The position numbers and the translations under genes are program-made. From NCBI GenBank assembly GCA_017893485.1, contig JACEHZ010000207.1, positions 1 through 64,000 of the forward strand: 64,000 nt of DNA, written 5' to 3'. This DNA comes from Hemerocallis citrina (taxonomy: Eukaryota > Streptophyta > Magnoliopsida > Asparagales > Asphodelaceae). This document shows positions 1 through 9,136 of this stretch, piece after piece (position 1 is the first letter of the stretch; the number at the start of each line of letters is the position of its first letter). The notes under the pieces were generated by a model. The model did not search any database. It worked only from the letters and a program-made list of their open reading frames with translations, and had not been told where the DNA came from.

Positions 1-717
1 CCCCCCCCCCCCCCCCCTTTTAAAGGGACAGGATAGTAGTACTACGGAATATTACAAGAGTTGAGTATAATTACTGCATTTTTAATAATATTCCATAATT
101 AATTTGATCAAAAATTGCAACTGAAAAGTTTTAAAACAGAGAATCGAATGAATGCTTTTGAGGATGAATACGGAGATAGATTCTGACCTTTATATTACCA
201 CAACAATATTCTACACCTCTTCTGCATCATGTTTTGCTTGTAGTATTTTTTCCCTTGTTTTTTGTAGGGTTCTTTTTGGGGAGGGATTAAGACTGTAAAT
301 GTATAATCTCTTCGTTATGGTGTCATCTGCTCCTTGTTGTAGCTGTTTCATGTCTGAATAAAATCTATTCCCTTAGGAATTCTGTATTGATCTTGTCGCG
401 TGTTTAGTTTGATGAAGTTGGAAAGTAGCCATAGTTTCTTGTTGATGTAATTACTGCATTTTAGAACAAAGACTGCGTGGTTTGATTTAAGAAGCTTGTA
501 GTTCAATTTGGGAGATTCTGTCAACATTAATTTCAACTGGTGAGGGTATTTTAACTATTCTTACAATGTAAATTGGAATTGCTCTTCGAATATAAACATT
601 TGATAGTATGAAGTCAGTTCTCTCATATCTTCTTTACACTTTGAGTTTCTTGAAGGATGGTTATGGAATCTACACATTAATAACATGCCATAAGTAATAT
701 AAGGAAAATGTTCTCTT
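1..717. other. Non-coding flank upstream of RPA1-like exon
   Basis: The window opens with a 17-base C tract. The rest is AT-rich, with no reading frame that I recognise and no clear Helitron 5' end (TC preceded by A). If the RPA1-like gene downstream belongs to a Helitron, its 5' terminus and any Rep/helicase gene lie to the left of the window or are lost. Confidence 0.5.
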
Positions 718-1274
718 TTGAATAATTATATTTTATGCAGATTATCTATATCAATTGACAAATCCCACTATGAATACCCCTCTATCAATTTCTTGCAAGA
801 AAATCATCAATTGTGGACTATTAAAGTTTTGGTTACGAAACATTATGGTGTGCAAGAATACAAAAATAGTAAAGGCACAGAAAAATCTCGAAAGTGGCAC
901 TTATGGATGATGAGGTAAGATACTTTAAATATTGTTAAAATATTCAAACATATACATACATAAATAATTATTAATACTAATTTTTCATCTTTTGTAGGGA
1001 ACTAGAATACTGGTGATAATGTTTAATGAAGCGGTGGAAGCATTCCAACATACAATTGAGAAGCATAAAACTTACTTAATTTCTAATGGAATATTAAAAA
1101 ATATCGACAAAAGATATAACCCAATGCAGATAAATTTGACGTCATTTTGAAGTTGGGAAGTGTTGTAGATGAAGTTGAGAAAGATCTTATCATTGATAAG
1201 GATAGGTACAAATTTGCAACTGTAGACGAATTTCAAAGTACATCTTCTATTGTCTTTAAAGGTAAAAATTATGT

Positions 1275-1276
<2 letters not shown>

Positions 1277-1340
<64 letters not shown>
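1277..1340. repeat. (CT)n-(TA)n compound microsatellite
   Basis: About 21 CT units run directly into about 11 TA units, just after the donor site of RPA-like exon 2. The TC dinucleotide at the CT/TA boundary is the likely 5' end of the Helitron 1316-1923, whose TCTATATA start has apparently expanded into the microsatellite. Confidence 0.9.
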
Positions 1341-1341
<1 letters not shown>

Positions 1342-1923
1342 ATAAATTACAAAGAAAGATATCAAGTGGCTCTCATTCAATCTCTCCTAAAACCAATGAT
1401 CCAGATTGATTCTCACAAAACATATTTTTCCGCCCAAAATTTCAAACCCAAAAATTAAATCCCCCCCTCCCCCCAAAAAAAAAACTAAAAAATACATTAC
1501 TTTATTGCTATATCTCTCCTCTTTCTTCACTTTTTCATATTTCTCTCTTTCTCTCTCCCTCTCTCTCCCATTCTTTCTTTATTTACTTAAAAATTTAGAT
1601 TTTAAGATTTCAGGTTTGTAAAATTTTCAGAATTTTTATATTTTTTTTATTGTACATGTTATATTGAAAATAGCAAATATCTCTTCAACAGTTAAATTTC
1701 ATCATTTTCCACACTTAAAGTTTTAAGAAGTTTGATTTTACACTCTCATTTATAATTATTTTTCGACATATACTAATAGAAACATGGACTTTTATTTACA
1801 ACTAATTATTATCACACTATTCAAACTTGAACTACATAATTGTTGTTTTACTGTTTACAGAACTTTTCGTGTGTTGTATCATCCCAAAGACGTGCCGTAG
1901 GCACGTGCCCATGGGCAAATCTA
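1316..1923 (+). mobile_element. Non-autonomous Helitron, family A copy 1
   Basis: The 3' end shows the Helitron signature: a short GC-rich hairpin (GTGCC-GTA-GGCAC) followed by CTAG at 1920-1923 and host T. The 5' side, ATAATAAATTACAAAGAAAG, matches the 5' ends of the copies at 53392-53945 and 29805. Shared interior features are CAATGxxCCAGATT, a pyrimidine-rich stretch at 1516-1570 and a GACGTGCCGTAGGCACGTG subterminal block. There is no coding capacity, so it would need a helicase in trans. It sits in the intron of the RPA1-like pseudogene. The exact 5' base is blurred by the microsatellite. Confidence 0.8.

Positions 1924-2008
<85 letters not shown>
1924..2008. repeat. (TA)n microsatellite left of long-TIR element
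   Basis: About 42 uninterrupted TA units separate the Helitron 3' end at 1923 from the first base of the long-TIR element. The translations on both strands here are only alternating Tyr/Ile and mean nothing. Confidence 0.95.
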
Positions 2009-2009
<1 letters not shown>

Positions 2010-2011
<2 letters not shown>

Positions 2012-2628
2012 AAAGGTTCCGTTGAACACTGGGGTAGTGTTCAATCTTGTGCGCACTGGCTCTAGGCCGTCCGATCCTGATAATCTCCATCCTTCCCCAT
2101 CCAACGGTTCGAATTTCATCCCCCTCATCTCATGTTAATGGGGGGGGGGGGGGGTAAAAAAGTAAATTCATACCCCCCCCCCCCCCCAAAGCCATCTCTT
2201 CTGTTTCCTTTCCTTTCTCTCCCGCCCATTAAAAAAGAGAAAACCCTAGTGCGATTCCTCTCCCAAATCTCCAAAAAATCCTAGGCCTCAAAATCGATTT
2301 CTCTCCCAAATCTCCATCTCCTCCTTATCCGACGCTCGTTTTTCCCCATCGTCGTCATCTTCGACCTCGGATTTGAAAACCCTAGCCCCCAAAATCATTA
2401 TCGAGTGCACCCAAATCGAAGGGATTCCTCTCCAACTGCAAACGCAATCCCTCTCTTCTTGACGTTCTGAGCTGCGAAGATCTCTTCCTCCTCCATCCCC
2501 CGATCGTTGTGAGGTGGTAAATTTTTTTTTCTCTTTAGTTCATATTGTTGAAAAATACCCATTTTGCCTTAACTCAGTTTCAAAACTAATTTCTTATTGT
2601 TGAGAAAATACATGAATTTGTAGATGTT
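2010..2628 (+). repeat. Left terminal inverted repeat arm
   Basis: This arm pairs with 5811-6412. Matching landmarks are GTGCGCACTGGCTCTAGG near the tip, the CCCGATCGTTGTGAGGTGGT block near 2498-2517 and the TTGTAGATGTTG inner limit. The left arm has a run of 16-17 G at about 2139-2155 and a C run at about 2165-2177; in the right arm the equivalent tracts are 6-7 bases long. Confidence 0.88.
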
Positions 2629-5600
2629 GTTGAAAAATAAAATCATTTGGTTACTCACCGAGAGATGGAGATTTTGGAGATCTCAGTTAATTATTTGGTT
2701 ATTGTTGAAAATACATAAATTCGTAGATCTCAGTTAATTACTATCTATTGGTTAATTAGTATGTATCAGTTGATCTTCTTTGACTGATATGTAGAATTGC
2801 AGCATAGTGTATTGAAGTAAACTTAATTACTATCTATAGGCTGAAGATGAACAAGAAAGAAAACTAATGAAGTTGGGTTGTGTGGTTTAGAACTCTGGAA
2901 ACCACACAAACAATTGCTTTGTGACCGTAGTATGTTTTGGATTTAATGTTGTTTTTTGTAGTTATTTATTTTATTTGGTTATTTTAGTGTGTGTCTAGTT
3001 GGATGGTAAGTGCAAGTTTACTCCTAGAGCAACACAGTTCAAATTTTCTGTAATCATCTCTAATCTGTGATATTATAGTAGTAATGTTGCCAATTTATTA
3101 TATTTGTTAGAATAAAAAGTCATCTATTGTATATTTCGTAATAAGTCAATAGAATGTAATTTTTTTGTAAGTTTAGTGGCTTAAACCTTAATACATTTTG
3201 TAGGATGGCATCGAACTACTCTTCCAACCAAATTCACAACCATTACAGCTGTAGCTCCAGGTCTTCCCGAGCCAATTCCGAACAGAGGATTGGAGGTCCA
3301 AAATATTTTGGTCGAATACAGACAAGGATCAAAGCTCCCCCTTCATGAAATTTGTATTTTGTAGAAATTTGTATTCGTTTAGAAATTTGTATTTTGTAGT
3401 TGCTTTATTTTGTAATTTTGTATGTTGTAAGATAAGTTATCTAGTTGTGTAGTTTGTTAGTTTGGAGGTTGTATTTCTGTAATGGTTGAATTTGACTTGG
3501 GCTTAACTGAATGGGTATCCACAAGTACTCTGTTTTATTGACGTTCAAATACTTTCTATGCTTTCTATATTCTCAAGTCAGTTTTATTTAATTTTGATTT
3601 GCTCAGTGGTTGAATGTTTATTTTATTTTGTAATTTTGGGTTGATTGTGGCTTATCGATTGAATATTGGGTTGATTGTGGCTCGCTGGTTGAATTTGATT
3701 GGCTCACTGGTTGACAACATTAATCTTCTGTTCTTACATTTGAACTACTTTGAGTAGGAGAATAGTGGAGATACAACGGTTTGTTATATAGATTATATAT
3801 ATAGCCAATTAACCATGTCGTTGACATGCTTTCAGAAACCCTAAGTGATTGATATATCATGATCTTTTATCTACATTGCATCATTTATTTATTCTATGTA
3901 ATCTCCAGTTTATCGATTCTTATGAATCTGTAACCTACAGTTCATTGATGTCTGAACCAAGCTCCCCCTTCTTGAACCTGTAGTAGATCACATATATCAA
4001 AGTGCTTATAATAGGTTCACAACACTTTTGGTTCACAACAATTCCAACCAAAGCCTTAATCTTCAATAGGTCTTATGGAACTAATTAGATGGTTTCTGAT
4101 CTTCTTCTCCTTCTCCCAAGCAAGCAGCTAGTATCCTCCAGTTCCATCTCAATCTCCCAAAAATGCAATATCAATACATGATAACAACATATTGGCAAGC
4201 TCCAGTTGCATCAAACAATGTAACAAACTCAAATAACATCCATCGGATTTCATAAAAATATATTCCAAAACTGTACAAACTCAAAACAGAGGTACAAACT
4301 CAAGGATACATCTAAGTTACAAAGTCCGAACAAATCTATCAAAAAAATTCTCCTTAACTTGTTCAACTCAGTCTAGGCGTGAAGCATAAAAAGAATACGA
4401 CATATTTGATTCAATTGATTACACATACAAACATTACAAAATAATCTCCCTTTGTGAGTGAAGAACAACTACTGATAGTCCAGCTGCATTTGTTTATCTT
4501 CTGGAGTTGATTTTGTCTTATGGAGTTCATTCTGCATCTGTTATTGGAAACATATAAGTCAATGTTAGATGAATAGCTACCTCATTTATTAGATAGCATA
4601 AAATAATTATAAACTACATGGTCATTGTGTTCATGATTGAAATTAAAGTAGGCTCAGAATGTCACTTTATTTCACAAGACATTGTTCTCAATTGAGCACA
4701 ACATCTTCAGTTGTGAATGCATTAAAAATTGATGCACAGTTTGAGATTGTGTTGGTGTAATCACATATGGCTGCAGTTGAACTGCCACGCCGAAAAAGCT
4801 TTAATCATCACAAACCCCTACATCTTGTTCCACAATCAACTCAATGCATTCACAAGACCGAAAAATCTTAATAACCCAAAGGAAACTATCAGCCAAATCA
4901 AAGTTATCAACCAAAACCATAGTCCAATCAATCAGCCAAGGAACAAATGTATCAGCCAAAATAACCAGCCAGAAAATAGCAAACAAGAAATTTGCACACT
5001 ACCAAAAACAAACCAAACATGTATCAGCAAGGGAAGATCAAACCAACGACTACTGATACTCAAGTATCAAAGCAAAAGGATCAGTCTATTGAAGTAAAAC
5101 TCAAGTATCACCCAAAGAGCTAAAGAATCACTCTGGTGTAACCCAAAGAGCCAAAATATACTGAAAATTCTAGTATCAGCTAGTATCCTTTTCTTGGCAC
5201 ACAGGGTTGTGCACTACCCCAGGATACTAACAGATAGTATCCTTTTCTGGGCCCAAAAGCAAACCAAATATCATGCAGTATTGAAGTCACCAAACCAAAA
5301 TCAAACCAAATTTCATTCTGGGCACAAAAAAACTTCTTCTGTTCACCCAAACTGTTGAAGGCACCAAGTATTACCCCAAAATAGCAACCATTAGGAGTAC
5401 TACCCAACTGTAAGTATCAGAAAAGTATCACAAAACTTCAACCTCAAAGCCAAAATCAAGCATATTCAATTGTATATTCAGTACAACTAAATATACATGT
5501 TGCATACATAGCATCTGTTACTTCAATTGTAATAAATTCATCACTGCCTATCAATTCATCCGGTGGACTAAATAAATGTGGGGTATCATATTTACCAAAT

Positions 5601-5810
5601 GGATTGTGAATGAAATACTTCCCTCACTTCACATTATCGTGAGAATCCTCGGAACTATTGTTAGTAGAGGTATCCACCTCCTCTTCGGCGAATGCACTCT
5701 TGCTCCTCAACAGTAGGGTTAAATTCACCTTCTTGAATATACAAAAAATTGTCACCCAATTATGAGCAACCTTCACCAAACTACATACCTATTACAGATT
5801 CGAACATATA
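2629..5810. other. Interior of long-TIR element, no transposase recognised
   Basis: AT-rich DNA with no conserved domain that I can see in any frame. The minus strand at about 5480-5760 has a broken acidic reading frame (SSEDSHDN...KYFIHNPFGKYDTPHLF) that could be a decayed transposon protein. A GGATACTA motif recurs near 5185-5250 in both orientations. The longer ORF at 4729-5097 has biased composition (N, Q, K, I) and no recognisable family. Confidence 0.4.
3205..3348 (+). CDS. Small ORF (47 aa) inside long-TIR element, unknown
   Basis: The ATG follows a pyrimidine-containing TTTTGTAG that would serve as a 3' splice site, so this may be exon 2 of a transcript that starts in the left TIR. 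The predicted peptide is Ser/Asn-rich at the start (MASNYSSNQI) and ends GPKYFGRIQTRIKAPPS. The middle is faintly reminiscent of the GRF-type zinc fingers in some plant transposon ORFs but lacks the Cys/His ligands. I do not recognise a function, and it may be chance. Confidence 0.2.
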   Translation: MASNYSSNQIHNHYSCSSRSSRANSEQRIGGPKYFGRIQTRIKAPPS

Positions 5811-6410
5811 ATCAACATCTACAAATTCGTGTATTTTCTCAACAATAAGAAATTAGTTTTGAAACTGAGTTAAGGCAAAATGGGTATTTTTCAATAATAT
5901 GAACTAAAGAAAAAAAAAATTACCACCTCACAACGATCGGGGGATGGAGGAGGAAGAGATCTTCGCAGCTCAGAACGTCAAGAAGAGAGGGATCGCGTTC
6001 GCAGTTGGAGAGGAATCCCTTCGATTTGGGTGCGCTCGATAATGATTTTGGGGGCTAGGGTTTTCAAATCCGAGGTAGAAGATGATGAAGATGGAGAAAA
6101 ACGAGCGTCGGAGAAGGAGGAGATGGAGGTTTGGGAGAGAAATCGATTTTGAGGCCTAGGGTTTTTTGGAGATTTGGGAGAGAAATCGCACTAGGGTCTT
6201 CTCTTTTTTGCTCAGCGGGAGAGAAAGGAAAGGAAACAGAAGAGATGGCTTTGGGGGGTATGAATTTACTTTTTTACCCCCCATTAACATGAGATGAGGG
6301 GGATGAAATCTGAACCATTAGATGGGGAAGGATGGGGATTATCAGGATCGGACAACCTAGAGCCAGTGCGCACAAGATTGAACACTACTCCAGTGTTCAA
6401 CGGAACCTTT

Positions 6411-6412
<2 letters not shown>
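5811..6412 (-). repeat. Right terminal inverted repeat arm
   Basis: Inverted partner of 2010-2628. The two arms differ by scattered substitutions and by length changes in the poly-G/C and poly-A/T runs, so they are homologous but no longer identical, which argues against very recent transposition. Confidence 0.88.

Positions 6413-6413
<1 letters not shown>

Positions 6414-6458
<45 letters not shown>
6414..6458. repeat. (TA)n microsatellite between two TIR elements
   Basis: About 22 TA units directly join the right end of the 4.4-kb element to the left end of the 160-bp MITE. Confidence 0.95.
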
Positions 6459-6461
<3 letters not shown>

Positions 6462-6614
6462 GAATGCTTCATTGAAAACGTTACTGCAGCATTGAAAACG
6501 TGAAAACAACCTAGGCCTAGATTAGAATGCATTATAACCTAGGTTGTTGTTCCCAACAACGGCTTAGGTGGTTTTCACGAGTTTTCACAACATTTTCGTT
6601 TTCAATGGAGCATT

Positions 6615-6618
<4 letters not shown>
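6459..6618. mobile_element. 160-bp TIR MITE flanked by microsatellite
   Basis: The left end GAGGAATGCTTCATTGAAAA and the reverse complement of the right end GAGCAATGCTCCATTGAAAA agree at 18 of 20 bases. The pairing continues imperfectly for about 60 bp (GTGAAAACAACCTA / GTGAAAACCACCTA). It lies between a (TA)n tract and a (CT)n-(TA)n tract. Its terminal pattern GGAAnGnTTCnnTTGAAnAC resembles that of the 4.4-kb neighbour, so the two may share a transposase family (inference). Confidence 0.75.

Positions 6619-6692
<74 letters not shown>
6619..6692. repeat. (CT)n-(TA)n compound microsatellite
   Basis: About 15 CT units followed by about 21 TA units, immediately right of the 160-bp MITE. Its structure is the same as the tract at 1277-1340. 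Confidence 0.92.
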
Positions 6693-6693
<1 letters not shown>

Positions 6694-6998
6694 TCAAATT
6701 GCCTATTACTAATAAAGGATATCAAATACTAATTGCATTGAACTACAGATCTTTGTTTAACAGTAATTAATGCAGGAGATATAGATAAGGTAGACTCAAA
6801 ATATGGTAATGAATTAGATAAGCAAAATCTTACAGTTGTATATATATATCAAATTGCCTATTACTAATAAAGGATATCAAATACTAATTGCATTGAACTA
6901 CAGATCTTTGTTTACAATAATTAATGCAGGAGATGTAGATAAGGTAAACTCAAAATATGGTAATGAAGTAGAGAAGCGAAATCTTACAGTTGTAGGAT
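6694..6998 (+). repeat. 155-bp tandem duplication containing an RPA-like exon
   Basis: TCAAATTGCCTATTACTAAT starts at 6694 and again at 6849, giving a 155-bp period with few differences. Each unit holds a short frame INAGD(I/V)DKV(D/N)SKYGNE(L/V), which fits the RPA1-like protein just ahead of the LWGELA segment. One exon of the pseudogene has therefore been duplicated together with its intron flank. Confidence 0.8.
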
Positions 6999-8274
6999 TC
7001 TAGTAATATCGATTAATTAAGTTGTATAATAATTTACAGAAGTGTTTTGTAATTCATACGCTTCGTCTTAATTTAAGGTCAAAACCAATCTTACTTACAT
7101 TATGGGGAGAACTAGCAATCAAAGAAGGAAAAGCTCGGAAAGAATTATCACCCAACATGCCAATTATTGCAATTACCTTTATAAAAACCTCAAACTTTGG
7201 AGGTAGTTATATACAATAAAAATTAATAATGTTATTTATTATCTATTTTATTTATTTATTTATTATTGATTTTTTAAAAATAGGATTCTCTCTCACCTCA
7301 ACAAACAACACTACAATATAGATAAATCTGAATGAACCAGAAGCATATAAAATTTGAGAATGGTATAATTTATTTTGGATATTTAATCCTTTAATTGTTG
7401 CCTTTTGAAGTATCATTTAACGTAATTTTGTTTGTTTGTTTCAGAATAACTGTAATGAAATTTTGTTAAAAAGTAATTCCTTGCAAATAAACAAAAGAAA
7501 AGTAATGGATGTGGAAGAAGTGAAACTATCTAAATTCTCTATTGTGCAGATGAAGATTCTTCTGAGGTATTATGAATAATGAAATTATTTTATAATATTT
7601 TGTTCAATTCTCTATATGTCTATAAATATTTTGATGACTTCAAATTTATTTTCATATTTCAAAGCAAAATACTATTATTGCAAAGTTTTGATCAAAAGTG
7701 TCAAAGACGTTAGAAATCCATGGTACATTGCATGCAAAATCTATTCTACAAAAGTCAATGTTGAAAATGATGAAGCTTATTGGTGAAAATGATGAAGCAT
7801 ATTGTTAGTTTCCCATCTTTCCATTCTTCAATCAAATTATATATTAAAAAAACAATAAATTAAAAAAAACTAAGAATAACCTGTTTCAGATATGTATTCA
7901 AAATCATAATAAAAGATACAATTGCGGAGACAGAATTGACTTTATTTGATGAGGAAGCAAGATGCATTATTGATTGTTCTGCAAAAGACCAGGAAGATAT
8001 TAAGAATAAGGTATAATATGTTATTTTTATAGTGTTACAAATAATTAAGAGATAATTTCTTAATCCTTTATTCATGAAAAAAAATGTTGAAGAATTTGAT
8101 AGAAGGACAGAGAAATGCATTGGAGATGAGTATACTTTTTTGATCAAATCACAAGGTGTAAAATATGTAAGAACAACTACAGGAATATTGACAGGATGCA
8201 AAATTAAAAAAGATGAACAAGAAATTACGAGCAATTTTAAGCTCAAGAAAGTTAAAGTCGAAAGTGATGATTGA

Positions 8275-8692
8275 TCTTATGAAAAATACGATGATATCAG
8301 TTTAGGATTTACTAATTTGTTTTTTTAATAACTTTTTTTAATATCATTTTAAGTTCAAGAAAGTTAAAGTCAAAAATGATGATTAATCTTATGAAAAATA
8401 CAATGATTATATTTTTATGTTTTAGATGAAACTATTACACATATAGCTCACTCTTTCATCGTTCGAATTTTGATCCATTTGTGCTTTGTTTTGATTGGAA
8501 TTTTTCCAGAATTGATTAAAATTAGGTTCTTAATGCTTACTTCAAATCTGATTTCGATGAGCTTGTTGTCGTTGGAGTAATTTTGAAATTCATGGTTTGC
8601 TTTCTAAGATGATTGACTTAGTCGAATTTGTAGTTTGAAGAATATGGGTGTGCTAAATACAAGTATGTTTAGATAAAATTTTCAACATTTAT
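8275..8692. other. Region between RPA-like stop codon and Helitron hairpin; partial duplication
   Basis: About 50 bp covering the last codons and stop of the RPA1-like gene (CTCAAGAAAGTTAAAGTC) recur at 8352-8410, so the gene's tail is partly duplicated. No other feature is recognisable. Confidence 0.5.
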
Positions 8693-8737
8693 GTGCACCA
8701 AGTCACGTGCACTTGGTGCACGGTAAATTCCAGCTAG
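8693..8737 (+). mobile_element. Helitron 3' terminus (hairpin + CTAG)
   Basis: A perfect 11-bp stem (GTGCACCAAGT / ACTTGGTGCAC, 8693-8721) with loop CACGTGC is followed 12 bp later by CTAG at 8734-8737 and a T. This is the canonical end recognised during rolling-circle termination of plant Helitrons. Same orientation and position downstream of the RPA1-like gene make it the likely 3' end of the element that carried that gene. Confidence 0.8.
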
Positions 8738-8888
8738 TATGTATAAAGTTTAGATAATTTTTGTTATCTTACCTTTATGGCTAAGAAAAATTTCATGGTA
8801 TTTCTTTTGAGTTTCAAAGAATGTGGACATGGTATTTGAAGAAGATGAAGAAGAACAATTAAAATAGTAATAACAATGAGAAGTAGAA

Positions 8889-9022
8889 TGTTGGATATTA
8901 TAGTCCCATATTGGGTATTGGGCTAATTTTGTATTTGGTTCACTCCTATATATAGGAGATATTGTACTCAGTTATTTCTCAATTCAATATTCAGTATTGT
9001 TTTCATTTCTCTGATTTATCTT
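8889..9022 (+). repeat. Copia 5' LTR
   Basis: 134 bp starting TGTTGGATATTATAGTCCCA, with a TATATATAGG core promoter-like motif in the middle. The inferred end ...GATTTATCTT is set by the target duplication after the 3' LTR; a terminal CA is not preserved. Confidence 0.88.
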
Positions 9023-9026
9023 AATA

Positions 9027-9039
9027 TGGTATCAGAGCC
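9027..9039 (+). other. Primer binding site for tRNA-iMet
   Basis: TGGTATCAGAGCC is the exact reverse complement of the 3' end of the initiator tRNA-Met gene at 47215-47286 plus CCA. It begins 4 bp after the LTR as defined here. Minus-strand cDNA priming by this tRNA is standard for Copia elements. Confidence 0.93.
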
Positions 9040-9136
9040 AATTATCCAATTTTTCCCTTTTTAAATTTTCCTCATCAAAAAATCATCAAAAAATAAAAAA
9101 ATAAAAAAATAATACAGGTACTACAACAACCGCTGG

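Larger units (their letters stand above)
2010..6412. mobile_element. 4.4-kb DNA transposon with ~0.6-kb terminal inverted repeats, inside (TA)n
   Basis: The left end reads GGAAAGGTTCCGTTGAACAC, and the right end is its reverse complement with one change near the tip. The inverted repeat continues inward to about 2628 on the left and 5811 on the right, with small indels and a G/C tract that has expanded on the left arm. Both ends abut (TA)n tracts (1924-2008 and 6414-6458), so the target duplication is hidden in TA repeats. Long TIRs suggest a Mutator-like element; TA-microsatellite targeting recalls rice Micron elements. No transposase is recognisable inside, so it is probably non-autonomous. 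The arm at 2240-2520, with CCCTAG and CT-rich sequence, looks like a transcribed 5' leader followed by a donor-like GGTAAAT. Confidence 0.85.
718..8274 (+). pseudogene. RPA1-like (RPA70) ssDNA-binding protein pseudogene, Helitron-type
   Basis: Scattered exons match plant replication protein A large-subunit-like proteins, which bind single-stranded DNA through OB folds and are often carried by plant Helitrons. Visible pieces: first OB fold, WTIKVLVT...YKNSKGTEKS, 718-914; continuation FNEAVEAFQHTIEKHKTYLI, 998-1261, joined across a GT-AG intron as MDDE|GTRI; a duplicated exon around 6755-6998; second OB fold LWGELA...IIAITFIKTSNFGG to 7202 and SLTSTNNTTI at 7284-7370; KVMDVEEVKLSK at 7443-7567; the C-terminal fold 7665-7787; TELTLFDEEAR at 7890-8010; last exon about 8074-8274. 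It is broken: in-frame stops at 7318 and 7350 and the YW-stop at 7786, loss of the expected CxxC zinc-ribbon cysteines (ACKIYST), and an intron stretched to about 5.7 kb by insertions. No functional product is expected. Family is known; assignment to a Helitron is inference from the terminus at 8693-8737. Confidence 0.8.

Noticed and set aside
1827..2128. ORFs on both strands rich in Tyr-Ile
   Set aside because: They are translations of the (TA)n microsatellite; any such tract is open in several frames.
4729..5097. 122-codon ORF inside the long-TIR element
   Set aside because: Biased composition, no motif, no splice or start context that stands out.
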